Source: Rhyacophila brunnea
Taxonomy: Eukaryota > Arthropoda > Insecta > Trichoptera > Rhyacophilidae
Direction: 5' to 3'
Assembly: GCA_022495005.1 (NCBI GenBank)
Contig: JAGYXB010001067.1
Coordinates: 1,178,001-1,242,000 of the forward strand
Length of the DNA: 64,000 bases
The notes below the pieces were generated by a model that had not been told where the DNA came from, ran no database searches, and saw nothing but the letters and a program-made list of their open reading frames with translations. Position numbers and translations under genes: made by a program. Numbering within the stretch: position 1 is the first letter of the stretch; each line of letters starts with the position of its first letter. This document shows positions 44,066-56,462 of the stretch, one piece after another.

Positions 44066-45244
44066 AAAGTAGGCTTCGGAACTGTAGTCCTATGACCGAC
44101 GTTAAATGCGGTGGCCAAAAGCTACATCGATGTAGGCGCGAAAATTGCACCTGACTTTCTAATAAGTAGGCTTTGGCAAGACGTAGCCAGGTAAGGAACA
44201 CTATTCCTAGGAATTTTATGTATTTCAGAGCTTCCTGCAAACACAAAATAAAATTTGAAACATTACATTGGAGAAGTCACACAAAAATATCGTATAAAAT
44301 ATATGACAATAAATATTAATTGTAATCCTTATAATGCAAATTGGAAAAAAAGGTATCGGATTTTAAAGGGTAATTTAGGTTTACAGTATATTTGACTAGT
44401 ACAGTCAGATGCTGCAGAATTCAAGGATTTGATAATAGGGTTGCACAACCTCGTAACTCTACTCACTGTGCAAACACCATTAAAGGCGTCCTTTTGACAA
44501 TGACAAATTTAATAAGCCTTAATATCACGTTACCCAGGGAATTACGAAATTTGCATGTACCTGCTCATTTTAGAATACAGTGAAGTCTTGAGTATTATAA
44601 AAACGACTTTTTTTTGATTTTCATTATATTTTTAAAATTATATACTTACATGCGTATATACCTACAACTTGGAGCAGTTAGTAGTTAGCAGAGAAGTTAG
44701 TCTTTGAGAATACCTATCTCCACTGTTTCATTCTGTAACGCTATAAATAATAATGGTACATTTTTTTTATAAGAGCAAAACGATAAAAAATATTAATAAA
44801 TAATAATGATACCATCTCAATAGAAGAAAAAGGTGTACTTTCATAACATAAGTAATCGGAAAAATTGCTACTTAGTGTTTTCACGAGTCTGCTACGAGTC
44901 GTTAATCCGTTGTGAGAAGATAATCGCATCAAATTTTCATTGAATTACCCCGAGGAAAAGGAAAGAATACCGAAGAAAAGCGAGTTCACAGAGGTACAAT
45001 GTATTTCTCTAACAATATTAGTTAGAATACCTACGTGAATGATACGTAATACTAAAATAATTCGTATTGTGATGTTAATTGTTCAATCGAACTTTTCCCA
45101 TCTAGTTAGCGGTGGAAAACATACTACAAGCATTTTATGATGGTTATTAATTATCGTGAGCTTTATTAAGTTTGATTAAAGCTCGAAAGATAAGTCAAAG
45201 AGTTCAATAATAATTAATAGTGTTTTAACTAAAATAATTTTTCG
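44066..45244. other. Unassigned spacer
   Basis: No gene or clear repeat. Confidence 0.45.
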
Positions 45245-45350
45245 TTATCATTAGCCTGTTTCAATCCAATCTTGGATTAAGGTCTCCTCAATCTCTCTGC
45301 ACTCTTCTACATTCCTTATTCTTCACTACAACGTATTTCGAACCTTAATA
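45245..45350 (-). mobile_element. RTE-like LINE 3' end fragment
   Basis: TTATCATTAGCCTGTTTCAA, TCCAATCTTGGATTAAGGTC and TCCTCAATCTCTCTGCACTC have the layout of the very common arthropod RTE 3' end read in reverse (CATCATCAGCCTG..TCC.CT..TGGA.A.AGG.CTC). Confidence 0.55.
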
Positions 45351-45806
45351 TTTCGTCAATTTAAAATTTCACGTAACTTGGGGTTGCCTTTCGATCGTAT
45401 TATATCCCCCATGTACCAATAGGTTATCGCATCCGTCCAGAGACAATAATCATGTAAAGATTTTGGCACACATAACTATACTCCCCCAGTCGACCCCTTT
45501 TCTGTTTTCATGCATGATGCTTTGACAAATTTTGGTTACCAGTATGAAATTAATTAAATTGGGTGGATTACTTTCCAAGAACTGTGCCAACAGAAATAAT
45601 TGCTTGTAATGAAATACTTCATAATTGGAAAAACCATTTTGATAACTGTAGCAACTATTAAATTGCAAATACTGTATTTGATGTAGTTTAAGTTTCTGCA
45701 TTATTTTATCACGCATTCATTGTTGACACTGAATCATTGACATCGTTGAAAAACGCACAATAGAGGCAGAACTGTGCTCCTTTGAAGAAATAAGTGGTAA
45801 GCTAAG
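45351..45806. other. Unassigned spacer
   Basis: No gene; the 88-codon ORF at 45450-45716 (minus) has no motif. Confidence 0.4.
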
Positions 45807-46043
45807 AGGCCATCCATGGACTGATGCCGTATGCGGTTTAGATCCGTGTGCCATACTAAACTTATGATCTTTGTTCATGAAAATATATTTTCACTAAATT
45901 TGTAAGTGTAAGTGTATGGTATACCGGATACGATCAGATGCTTATAATATAGTTTGTGAAAATATATTTCCATGAACAGAAAAGATAAGCTTAGTATGGC
46001 ACACGGTTCTAAGCCGCATACGGTTTCAGTCCATGGATGGCCT
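45807..46043. mobile_element. Foldback MITE with ~90-bp TIRs
   Basis: The left arm AGGCCATCCATGGACTGA, CCGTATGCGGTTTAGA, CCGTGTGCCATACTAA, ATGAAAATATATTTTCAC is matched by the complement of the right arm (45955-46043) with few differences. The 55-bp centre is unique. It could fold into a long hairpin. No TSD longer than TA is evident. Confidence 0.85.
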
Positions 46044-46520
46044 ATAAAAGCTGTGATTCACAGCCAGGATTCTGCATGAATTTGCAAAAGCTTCAGAAAA
46101 AAATAACTTGCCACTTAGGTATATGCAGTTGAGTAAAAAAAAAAAAATTATTAATGCTTTTATTGTTCTCAAGTGACCTAATATTAAAATAAAAACCTTT
46201 TTAGAAAGTTCGTGTTGCTTAGATATAGTTTTAGTGCTGGTTATCAGCGTTGCTAATTTAGCGTTTTTCTTGCCAGATCTAGCGTTTTTTGATGACTTCT
46301 TTAAATGTGTTGAAAAAACCCTAGATATTTAGTTTATTTATTTTCATGCGCATCAAATTTCTTACTATCGCACACTTAATCCAGGTAGTGAAAAAAACAC
46401 GATGAAACAAATTCATGCATTATGTAATGTGTTTGTATAATATTATTCCGAATCTCCGAGTATAATATAGAATAATATTTTAATTTTTTTTCATTTAAAA
46501 GGAAATATGTTCTTTACTTA
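46044..46520. other. Unassigned spacer
   Basis: No gene or repeat recognised. Confidence 0.45.
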
Positions 46521-46528
46521 ATTCTCTA

Positions 46529-47351
46529 TTAGGGAATCTAATCCCGAGCCAAAATTTTGATCCCGGGATTTCGGGATTACAATTTGACAATCCCGGGATC
46601 CCGGGATTGGTCCCGCGATTGGCATTTTTTTCCATTGTTAATATAATTTTTTTATATTTACAGATAACATTGATAAAATCGGTCAAAAATAAATCTAGTA
46701 TAACTTATACTATTTAAGACATTTATTGTTAATATTGTATACGTTAAATCTTGGAAATACATAAGATTAATGGAGTATATAATATTGTAATATAAATAAC
46801 AATGTGAATTTAATATGAGATTGCTGTTTCTGATAGTAAAGACTTAATGAATGGGTTAGCGAGGTTTAAAATAGTAAAGCAAATCATGGTGTAGGTACTT
46901 ATGGACTTTCCGCTTCATAAATCTAACTAGTCAGCCAAAAATATGAAACTGCCGTAAAACGTATGAGATCATGTTGGAATTACTTTGTTGTAGTGCGAAG
47001 CATTGTTTTTTCCAATCTTTCTCATTTTTACTAATTTATGTAAAAAAGTAAAATGAATCAGCAACTTACACATGGGTGTAAATTAAATTTCATTCAAACT
47101 CAGTTTATTTCTAATTAGTTATTTGTTACTAACAAATAATCCAGTACATTGGGTATTTTCAAAATGTGTTTTCCGCTGTATTCCTGATAACCGAACAGTA
47201 CCAGTATTTTTTCTGTTATATTTTAGTTTTTATTTTATTTTTCATAAAAATTGATAAAAAAAATCAATCCCGAAAGTTTCGGGATTATGTTTATCAATCC
47301 CGGGATTCATAGGTATTGAAAATATCTCGGGATCCCGGGATTGGAATCCCT
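46529..47351. mobile_element. hAT-like element with CCCGGGATT subterminal repeats, 8-bp TSD
   Basis: Left end TTAGGGAATCTAATCCCG, right end (complement) AGGGATTCCAATCCCGGG. ATCCCGGGATTTCGGGATT-type palindromic units occur several times within 90 bp of both ends. ATTCTCTA at 46521-46528 and 47352-47359 is a perfect 8-bp TSD. The interior (about 650 bp, AT-rich) shows no transposase. Clustered subterminal repeats plus an 8-bp TSD point to hAT. Confidence 0.78.
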
Positions 47352-47359
47352 ATTCTCTA

Positions 47360-48749
47360 TGTCTGCCCTACAAGAAAGAAGCTCTCGTGTGAAACGAAGC
47401 TTGAACGCCGTTGACACAATAATATACCTAGGTGTCAGTTTTGAAATATATTTCTGTTATAATGTGTGATTTTTACACATATTATCGCATTTTTTTCGAT
47501 TTTTGCACTTTTTTCGATAGGCACGTGAAAGCAGAGGTATTGGCTTCGTTCTTGGTGGAATAGAAAGTAAATTAACTTGAAATTTTATTTTCACAAAATC
47601 TAGCATTTTTTCCTGCCAAATAGCTTATTTTCACACCCCGTTAAAAAAAGTTTAGGCATCTCTGACCCAAGGTATAATGTACCGAGTTAAAAAGAGTGAT
47701 GGAAACCTGAAGTGATATTAATTATTTAATAACATCAAACTACAATTAGGCTATTAAGCTCTAAATACTAGTTTCTATGAGATACCTATTGTATAAATCA
47801 TTCATAAATAAAGTTTTACTAAATTCATTGAAACAAAAAAATAATAAAATTACTTTGGAATGGAGTAATTTTGAGCAAGTTGTAAAGATTAATTTTATTA
47901 TAATTCGAGGGTTAATTTCTAGTTTATACCCTGGTTTATAATCCTGACGAAATTTTATCTAACTAATTTATGCGAGCCACGTAGTATATTAAAATACAGG
48001 CAAACTTAACAATTTAACTTGATAGGTAGGTATACCTGTTTAATTAGTATTATGATAAAACATTCACAGCCTGTAAAGACCTGCAAAATATAATATTTAA
48101 ATGAGGAAGTGTAATATTATTTGCGCATAAATTTGTGATACCAATTATGATATTTTATAGTATTATGCAATATTTATGAATAAAATTAAACTGTTCCAAT
48201 TTTAAATTAGTAATTTAATTATGAATGTCATTTGCAATAAATGTACATTACGCGTGAAATATCAGGATCATATTATGTATGATAGAACATACTTTTCACG
48301 ATACATATTGATATAGGTACATAAGTGGTATGTACCTATAAGTATACTGCAAAGTCAAAGTCAACCTCGAGCGAGTCAGACCTAGACGTTTAACCTTCGA
48401 TTCTCCTCGACGGCAGGAAACAGTCTACATTACTTTATTTCTTTTTGTTTATATCGATATCGCCTGACGGATTTTGATTATTTTTTATTGAAAATTCTTA
48501 AAGGTGCAGACTTGTCAATGGTCACCCACCCTTTTGTTGGGTTCCATAGAAGCAAACACTGCTATAATATTATTATAATTTTCCAACTTATTATTCATAA
48601 ATACCTAATTGCCTATATTATAAAATATTAGACAATAATAAATGAACATTCCGCAACCCATGATACCTATAAATATTGTAAACTACATATTTCGGCAATG
48701 GGTATTAAATTCTAATTGATTTAAGTTTTGTATTATCCCATTTGAGTCG
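47360..48749. other. Unassigned AT-rich spacer
   Basis: No gene or repeat recognised. Confidence 0.45.
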
Positions 48750-48756
48750 TTTATTT

Positions 48757-48812
48757 CAACCTGGGTTTCGCCTCATACTAGCTGAAGATGTTGAAAGGCG
48801 AAACCCGGGTCG
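48757..48812. repeat. Hairpin repeat, CCTGGGTTTCGCCT type
   Basis: CCTGGGTTTCGCCT pairs with AGGCGAAACCCGGG across a 22-base loop containing AGCTGAAGATGTTG. A decayed partner occurs at about 39287-39320 (CCTAGGTTTCG..ATCTTCAGCT), so this is a dispersed element, not a terminator. Confidence 0.6.
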
Positions 48813-48949
48813 CAACTCGCAATGAATGACTCCAATGAAATATGTAGAACAAAACTAAAATCGAGTACCTACCTATAATATTTTAATGCAGTATTATCAA
48901 AATTACCGCATAACAACCATTGCCTACACTAGTCCACTACATTATTTTT

Positions 48950-49470
48950 ATTTAAAAAAAGACACGTTGAGTATATAACAAATTATTAATTCAGGACGTA
49001 CACAACATGACATTTAGAATAAAAGATACAAGTAATCAGTTATAAGGTAGAAAAAATAAGGTAGAGAAAAAAAACAAAGCAAAAATAGTTTTATACAAAA
49101 GAAATAAAATTAAAAAAAACAACAATAATTCAAAATAAAATACAACTTAAACGATAAAATATAATTAAAAAAACAGAATATAATGGATCGCCAAAAATAC
49201 TTACATCTCTAGGGAGTGCATTGACCAGCCGCACAGCCCTCGCTATTGGTGCCTGGTGAGCCTGACATGAGGAAACAGCTTTCACCCAAAATAGGTAATG
49301 TAATTGACGGGTGCATAGAAATTCAAATGCTTTAAGAGCAGAAATGGCCTACGAGCTTCAAGAGAATGAAAGGCGAGCATACCTTGAAGAAAGTTAGTCG
49401 GAAAATACTCATTTGAGAAGGTGCAAAAGGAAAATAATTATAAACTTTAAACGTTCTAAAACAAGCTTAT
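48950..49470 (-). mobile_element. LINE family L3, ORF2 C-terminus and 3' UTR
   Basis: Aligns with 59690-60265: TAGGGAGTGCATTGACCAGC, GGTGCCTGGTGAGCC, TGACATGAGGAAAC, GGTAATGTAATTGAC, TTCAAGAGAATGAAAG. The encoded minus-strand end is decayed by several indels. The 3' UTR (48950-49190) is very A-rich. Confidence 0.7.
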
Positions 49471-50562
49471 AGGACATGTATAAGAATTTAGCTAAGTAGG
49501 TACTCGTACCTAATAATTATGGTGTTTCAAATGATCATTTTTGGTTTACTTAATCCAGATGAAACATTCTTTCTTATTATCACTTTTGTGCTGGGTCAAC
49601 TACTAATAATAATTGTTACGATTTCTTTTTCAAGTGCAAACATAAAGTTTTAGTAAGAAAAAAACAGTAGGTACAGAAATACGTGCTGACAATATAAAAT
49701 GTAATCACGCTATCATTTTTGCAAATAAAAAAATACGGTCGTTTTGCATTTAATAACGACGATGGAATTTAATTAGTTAATTAATCAAAAAACAAATTAA
49801 AAGTATATAAAATTATTATTACTATTACGATAAATTGAACTTAAAATAACATATATCATGATAGCAGCTTTAATTTATTCAATATTTTGACGTGAGCTTT
49901 CGATATTTCGTTTAATAACTAACTGAGTAACAGAGTAACTTAAATAACTGAGCATAATTTCCAAAAATAACTAATATAACTAGGTATATTCATACAATCA
50001 AACGTTTGCTATTCAAAAAAAAAAAAAAAAACGGTGTGTGTACTTATGTACGCGCGTTAGAAGTTATACTTCTTTGGCGTAACAAAATAAAATAATCGCA
50101 CACCGCGTTAGTCAAAATTCACATCAACCAAAAATATTCAAACAGTTAGAAAATAGTTTTCACATAAACTAAATATGTAATACCAAACAAAAGTAACGTA
50201 CCTATCACACTTAAAAATATTAAGCTTAGTTCTGACAGCTAATCACATATAAAAAAGGAGTAGGTACAATTCACAACGTGAAAGAATATTTTTCACAAAG
50301 CAAAATAATCCATACTCCTTATTCTATGGTCACTATGGTCGGCTATGATCATATAATTGCGCAAGACGTCATGTTTCAGATCTGTCAAATAATAAAGTAT
50401 GATATAATATAGAAATTGACGTTTTAATAGCCCCATATCAATCAAAACTAGAATAAAGGAGGGCCCCTCATTGGAGTGCCGCTGGTTTATTTTTAGACAC
50501 TTAACTTATATCACTAAATAAATTATTTAATTATTTCTCGTTGTTTTTATTTTATTTTGGCC
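49471..50562. other. Unassigned AT-rich spacer
   Basis: A17 run at about 50015-50031. No gene recognised. Confidence 0.45.
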
Positions 50563-50647
50563 AACAATAATAAATTCGTTTCCTAGGCAACGGAACAATT
50601 CTTCGTACATATAACAATAAATTCGCTGCCTAGGTAACGGAACAATT
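50563..50647. promoter_or_regulatory. Tandem repeat with two RFX X-box-like motifs
   Basis: A ~50-bp unit (ACAATAAATTCG, then CGGAACAATTCT) occurs twice. Each carries an X-box-like site: GTTTCCTAGGCAAC at 50578-50591 and GCTGCCTAGGTAAC at 50625-50638 (consensus GYNRCC-N0-3-RRNRAC for RFX factors). No gene is adjacent, so function is unproven; the match may be chance duplicated with the repeat. Confidence 0.4.
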
Positions 50648-52000
50648 CTAAACTATAAAATTATACTGTATAATCGTCACGACTGTGGGGTAAAGGCTGA
50701 TAACCGAACAATCGTGGTTTGAATCCAATCGAGTGCGATTATTTCCGTGTGAAAAAAGAAATTATGTGTTACAATGTCACACGCCAAAAATACACTCTGA
50801 TCTGATTTTCCAAACGCGCCTAAAGAAGTATAACTTTAAAAAGCTGCCTCGAAACCCTGGGTGCTTTTAACTGATGTTTTCACTTAACAAAGAAGTTTAT
50901 TTCTCATCTAAACTCAAGTTTATTTTAAGGTAGCGTAAAAAGAGAAAACATTGGCGATTATTCTTTGTGTCGCTTTTTTTGTTCCATAAACATATTTATT
51001 TGGCCACAGGTGGACATTATAAAACCTGTTCCGTAATACTATTATGTAGATTTTCTGAGCGAACTGAGCGATGTAATGTCAGGATTTGTCAAGAGAAAAA
51101 CAGAGGTAGGTAAAATTATACAGTTAATTTGACAGATTCATAAACATAATTTCTACTCAAAACTTTTTTCTTATTTACGTTTGTTTTAGAATTTTAGACT
51201 GAGAGTCGAATTATTCTGAAGTAGGTACCATTATTATAAAAGCATATTCCACTCTTTTCGTGGGAAGCCCACAAGTCTCGGCTGTCAATATTTTATGAAA
51301 GCTAGCGAAACGCCGCGTTAAGATGACGTATTTTTTCGTCATTTTCCGACGATGTACTTTTAAAGTGTGAGCATTTCTGCATAATGACGTCGTAAAGTTC
51401 GATTATTGTGACGAAGACGATGAACGTGCTTGTCGGGAAAAAATGAATATTTTTTGATAGACACTAAAAATGCGTCAGTCCGCAAGTGAATCGCAAAAAA
51501 AAACATTTGATCATATATCGATGCAGTGTTATACACCTTTATACTACTGTGTCATTTGATCGATTTTGGTATAAAACTATCGTAAACTTTATATATTAAA
51601 GAAATTTATGACGTATTTACTTAATCATGATTAAAAATTGAAGTACAGTATTTTTCAAGATCATATTCTATTATTATAGTAAGATCTATCATCATAAAAT
51701 AGAACTTACGACCTTAGACGACAATTAAGTACTCATCACTGGAATTTATCATATTATTTTAATTATTATGAGCAGTCGATATCAAACCTTTCAATCAAGC
51801 AGTTCACAATTAATCACTCAATTGAATATTCGTTCCTCGCATACTGTGTTTGTCCACAATATACATTAAACTATCAAAATAATATTAAAATAGATATGAA
51901 ACAATAAACAATCATTAAAACAGTTAGTGTTACACCCCCAAATGGTCCCCATTTGGGGATGTCTCTGTGTATCTAGAGAGGCCCGAGTCGGTTTCAAATC
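50648..52000. other. Spacer with minor hairpin and tRNA-like trace
   Basis: GTGGTTTGAATCCAATCG near 50718 is B-box-like. CCCCAAATGGTCCCCATTTG, continuing GGG, at 51937-51958 is a strong small hairpin. No gene. Confidence 0.45.
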
Positions 52001-54192
52001 CAACAAATAGTAAGAATTGATCACGAAAATAAATAATAAGAAAGCCGGCAATGCTGTAAATCACGGTCGTTTAAAAATATCGGCAACGTCGCAATTGTCG
52101 CCGTTTTTCGACAACGTTTCTCGCTGAAAGCGAAACACAAGATGGCGGGTAATACGCGCCAGACGGCCAAACAGTAAACATCGTTAACTCGCGCTTCATG
52201 TAAAAGAAATTGTAATTGTGAAAAAATGTAACTATTAGTATATATTTATCGTAAATACATCTCGTCGTTTCCACCACAATTACGTTGTGTTATTTGTCCA
52301 CCTCCAAGTCCTGAATCCAGACGAAAATCCATACCAAGAAACAAAGTGACAGCGTGCTTTCCACTTTCGAAAATGGAAGGAAATGACATTAGGTATATGT
52401 TAATAATCAACTATGTATCCATGTAAATTAAACTTAGTGGTTGGACATCATACCAAATTAAAATACAAAACAGCTATAAATGGTGATCTCGACGGAAAGA
52501 ATTTTTTTATATTCTTTTTATTGAAATAATATCGATCAATTTACATAGGTACCTATATGGATTTTAATTTACCTACATAAAAATAGATCGGTAGTACTAA
52601 AATAATTATTGCACATGCCGGGACTATTTCCATAACTTTATAACTATAAATTAAAAGGTTACTTCGCGAGGTGTGAGCATTCATGATTGACTTAAAAACT
52701 CTATAGGTACCTACTTGCACTTGAAAAATATAACATTTCAATGTCCCGGCACGAAAATGATATAGAAAAACGCACTAAGTTTCTATTTAGTAGACGAAAA
52801 ATTGAGATTTAAAAAATCGTATAATATCACATATTCGTAGTCATACATACTGTTACTATTATTGATATTAGCTAAATAATTGATCGACCTAAACATACCA
52901 AATTTTCTTTTATGTATTCAAAATTCCCGCCCTTTTCGGGACATAATTTCAAAATATACCGATAGGGGAGTTAGCCGCCTGGTCACTAGATTCCTAATAT
53001 AAAGTAAATGCAGAATTTTGAAAAAAAAAGATCACTCAAGATTTGAACGCGAGTACGCCACTTTCATTATCAAACCATAACGTTAACTCGTCTTTATTCT
53101 ATAATTTATAGCGACATAATATGTAACCGAATGCAATATTATATGTAGGTACCAAAATGCAACATACTAATTTTAAATAATAAATTAACTATTTCTTTTA
53201 TTCAACGAATATGACGATTTCAGCATGTAACATTCCATATTATTGAACATTCATAATTTTAAAACATCGCATGCATATATAATATATACACTTTAAAAAA
53301 TCTTTTTGTAGAAAAAAATACGACATCCGACGGTACCTGTATCTGTTGATTCGCGCGAGTGTGCTTTTAAAATTAAGCTACGGTCATCCTACTTATTTAT
53401 GTAGATTTTAAATAGTAGTTGTTACATGAAATGCTTATCGAATTGCGTTATAATGTTGGCTATCGATTTTAGTACATTAAATTAAGGTATTAGCAAGTCT
53501 AATAAACAATAAATAATAAATAAAGCCTCGGTAAAATCATAAAAAAAAAAATGCTAAATGCAGTTTTAAATAAATCAAACCCACATCTCACTCGATCATC
53601 TGCTGTGTTTTAATAAGTTGACCTAAGAGGTTATTATTTTTTATCATCCGATCGTTTCGCATCCAGTATACGGTGCATCGAAAACAATACATATTTGATA
53701 ATTTATTTATAATAATAATAAACTTTTGCTTCCCTGACGTCTATGAAAGACAGGGATACATTATTGATTGTTAGTCCAACGTCTAACTGAATTATTTCAA
53801 AAGTAACATGTTATTTCCCAGTAATGGCTAGCTGTATAAAGCCAGCTCTACCAACTGCAAAATTAATATTATTACATTGGATAGTTTCCAAAGTAAACTA
53901 ACCTAAACTCTAACTGCCTGACGTAAAATACGAGCCAGGATGAAGAAGTCATCACATAAAGCAAAATACGACTTGTTGCCCAAGACCGTAGTATTTAAAT
54001 GCAAACGCGAACTGTCGTTATCCGTAACTCTTTATTGCGACTACTAACTACCCATGGGATGTGAATATTTCCAGTAGGATATTGCACCGCGGCTCTGGGG
54101 CTTTCAAACATTTTCGTTTCAGGCGCCTGCCTTTAAAATAAACATTTTTAAACAGTAGGTGATGGGCATATGAACTTGTACCTACATAGTTT
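52001..54192. other. Unassigned AT-rich spacer
   Basis: No gene supported; ORFs of 61-68 codons at 51866-52741 (minus) show no motif. Confidence 0.4.
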
Positions 54193-54250
54193 TTATTAGA
54201 ATGTTACATTCTTAAATCTTGTGTATTATTCGTTGAATAAAAAAAATAGT
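54193..54250 (+). mobile_element. SINE S2, 3' fragment
   Basis: GAATGTTACATTCTTAAATC, then GTATTATTCGTTGAATAAAAAA, matches 59343-59390 in the S2 copy there. Confidence 0.7.
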
Positions 54251-54440
54251 TGCTTAATTAAAAATTATTAGCAAGTTCAAGCAAGTTACAACAAAAAATC
54301 TTGGGAGTATTGTTAATTAAAGTAATACTTACCTATTTTGATTTAAAATACAAAAGCCGATCGCCAATAGTAGCTCAATTTGGGAAGCGCTCCAGTAAGT
54401 ATTAAAAGCCATTAGTTAAAATTTGACGCAATTAAGTAAG

Positions 54441-54601
54441 ACTCCTTTAGCTTAGTGGTACATGTGCGTGAGTGCGAAACCGGAGAGATGCAGGTTCGAT
54501 TACTATTTTTCTTATTACTTTCTTTATTGAATTTTTTTTTCTATTGGTTATAATATATTTTCTCAGAAGTGTTTTCAAAATTAACTTATGTTCAAAACTA
54601 A
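54441..54601 (+). mobile_element. tRNA-derived SINE S2, copy 1 (cut by CM1 copy 2)
   Basis: The head has A box TTTAGCTTAGTGGTACATG and B box GATGCAGGTTCGATTAC. The body TTTTTTCTATTGGTTATAAT and GTGTTTTCAAAATTAAC follows, and the sequence stops where the CM1 MITE starts. The expected 3' part is not found beyond the MITE. Confidence 0.75.
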
Positions 54602-54602
54602 T

Positions 54603-54970
54603 CCGGCTCTCACATCTAAACTTGTCCGCCTGCCGCACAGCCATAAATCAAACCATCTAGGAACGTCACTCCGATGTTGCATATGAAGACCGCACACAAA
54701 GGCACCTGGCGACAGGCGACCGGCGAGCCGGTATAGGAATGACTAATTCGTAGGTGTGCGTATGCGATCTGACGGCTTCGACTCTCAGACCGAGACGTAT
54801 GCGATTAGTTGCTAACAGCACTAGATGTTTTTTTTCCAAACTAAAAAAAAGTCGCATCCACCAATGTGCGGAGCTCCATTTGGCAATGTGTGTTTTGTAA
54901 ATAACGATGACGTCTCATTGAAGTATTCGACACGTTGCAGATGAGATGTGTTTAGATGTGAAATCCGGCT
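54603..54970 (-). mobile_element. MITE CM1, copy 2
   Basis: CCGGCTCTCACATCTAAAC at left; complement of the right end reads AGCCGGATTTCACATCTAAAC. Minus-oriented relative to copy 1. The CRE-like octamer has become TGACGTCT. Confidence 0.85.
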
Positions 54971-55568
54971 AAAGCTAGGCGACATATTAAAAAAAAATGC
55001 TATATTAAAAGCCACAGGCCAGATGTCATTTCTGCAAGTCAGAAGATGCTACATCTGACAAGTAAACCGCCTTTGGAAAAGCTGATCGTGGCCGTGCATC
55101 AGCACATTGAATTAAAGTTCGAATGTCTTGCGGATGCACACTTTGTAGACATCTGCGCGTATTCAATGTTGATTCTACGCCGTAGAGGCACAACCGTAGA
55201 CGCTGACTCGTATATACAGCTTCTGGGTCGTTATTAATGAAAGAACGTGCCCTGAAAACGTTAGCACAGTGTTTCTTAATTTATAACTCGCGGACTTTTA
55301 AGTAGGACGTGAGGGCACTTTACGACGTTCTAAGGAGCATGTTTTCAATTCTAAAACGACCAGCATCTTTCTCTTTGATGATATAAATAAACCACACCGA
55401 CAAACGTAATGAAATTTCTGAACGCTAAAAAGTTGTACTGCAGTTAATTAAAAATTCCTTACGTCGTGATAAGGGAAACAAAGGCGTGGATTAGCGCTGT
55501 AATACACTTTGCTACTTAGTATCTAGTTATATAAAAATTATTTAGAAAAAATGCGACACCACGTCTTA
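54971..55568. other. Unassigned spacer
   Basis: No gene or repeat recognised. Confidence 0.45.
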
Positions 55569-55973
55569 GCCGGCTCTCACATCACAATTCGTCCGTCTAA
55601 ATATGAAATTAACTTCCAATACGTCGATGTGACGTCATCGTTATTCACAAAACACACGTTGCTAAGTGGAGCTCCGCAGATTGGTCGAATGCGAATTTTA
55701 AGTTTGAAAAAAACATCTACTGTTGCAATCGACAAGTTGCATGCTTCTCGGGTTGTGAGTCGAAGACTCCAGAACGCAAACGAACACCTACGAATTTGCG
55801 ATTCTTATACTGGCTCACCGATCGCCGCATCCAATTGTCTGTACGTTAGAAGGTTACGTGCGACGGTAGCTAGGTAGATGTGCGCGGTCTACATATGCAA
55901 TATCGGATCGACGTCCTTGGAAGATTTGATTTATGGCTGTGCGGCAGACAAGGAGAGTTTAGATATGAGAGCC
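55569..55973 (+). mobile_element. MITE CM1, copy 3
   Basis: GCCGGCTCTCACATC at left, GAGTTTAGATATGAGAGCC at right. TGACGTCA is conserved at 55630-55637 within AATACGTCGATGTGACGTCA. It lies directly against a truncated HM1 copy. Confidence 0.85.
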
Positions 55974-56218
55974 AAGAATACGGGATAAACTTAAGCACGT
56001 GTCAAGAATACGTCATACGTCTAATACTGACAACTGCTCACGGCTTATGAATTTACGCTCATTTAATATTGGTGAATTGAACGTTGCAACACACACTATT
56101 GCACGTCTAATAATGCGTGGGTAATTTTCGTAGGACATTCACACATTCAAAACCCGGCGTCAAAATGTACCGTATTGGAATAAAGCCTATTGGAATTATA
56201 TGTATTAATTTGTTTTGT
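55974..56218 (-). mobile_element. hAT-type MITE HM1, copy 4 (truncated)
   Basis: Complement of HM1 from about 70 bp short of its right end to the CACAGAAC-like left terminus (here GTTTTGTG at 56211-56218). Shared: GTCAAGAATACGT, GAATTTACGCTCATTTAATAT, CACTATTGCACGT, GTAGGACATTCACACATTCA. It is broken where CM1 copy 3 ends; the missing part is not on the other side. Confidence 0.8.
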
Positions 56219-56462
56219 GGGTATCTCCAAAGACAAACCAGTTATACAAATAAATTACACCAAAATCTTAAAAAAAAGATGCGGATTTCTATAAAACATT
56301 TACACAAACTTATTTACATAAAAAAACATCCCCGAAAATAATATCCACCCATAGTAGTAATTATTTTTAGTTAAGGGTATGATTTATGGTTTGTATTATG
56401 GAGGGAGTCAAAATCAGTCGATGCATCAAGCCTACCTAACACCGACACTGATGTCAAAAAAA
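56219..56462. other. Unassigned spacer
   Basis: No gene or repeat recognised. Confidence 0.4.

Noticed and set aside
43683..44095. Cluster of overlapping 77-98 codon ORFs on both strands
   Set aside because: They lie in MITE CM1, whose other copies do not keep the frames.
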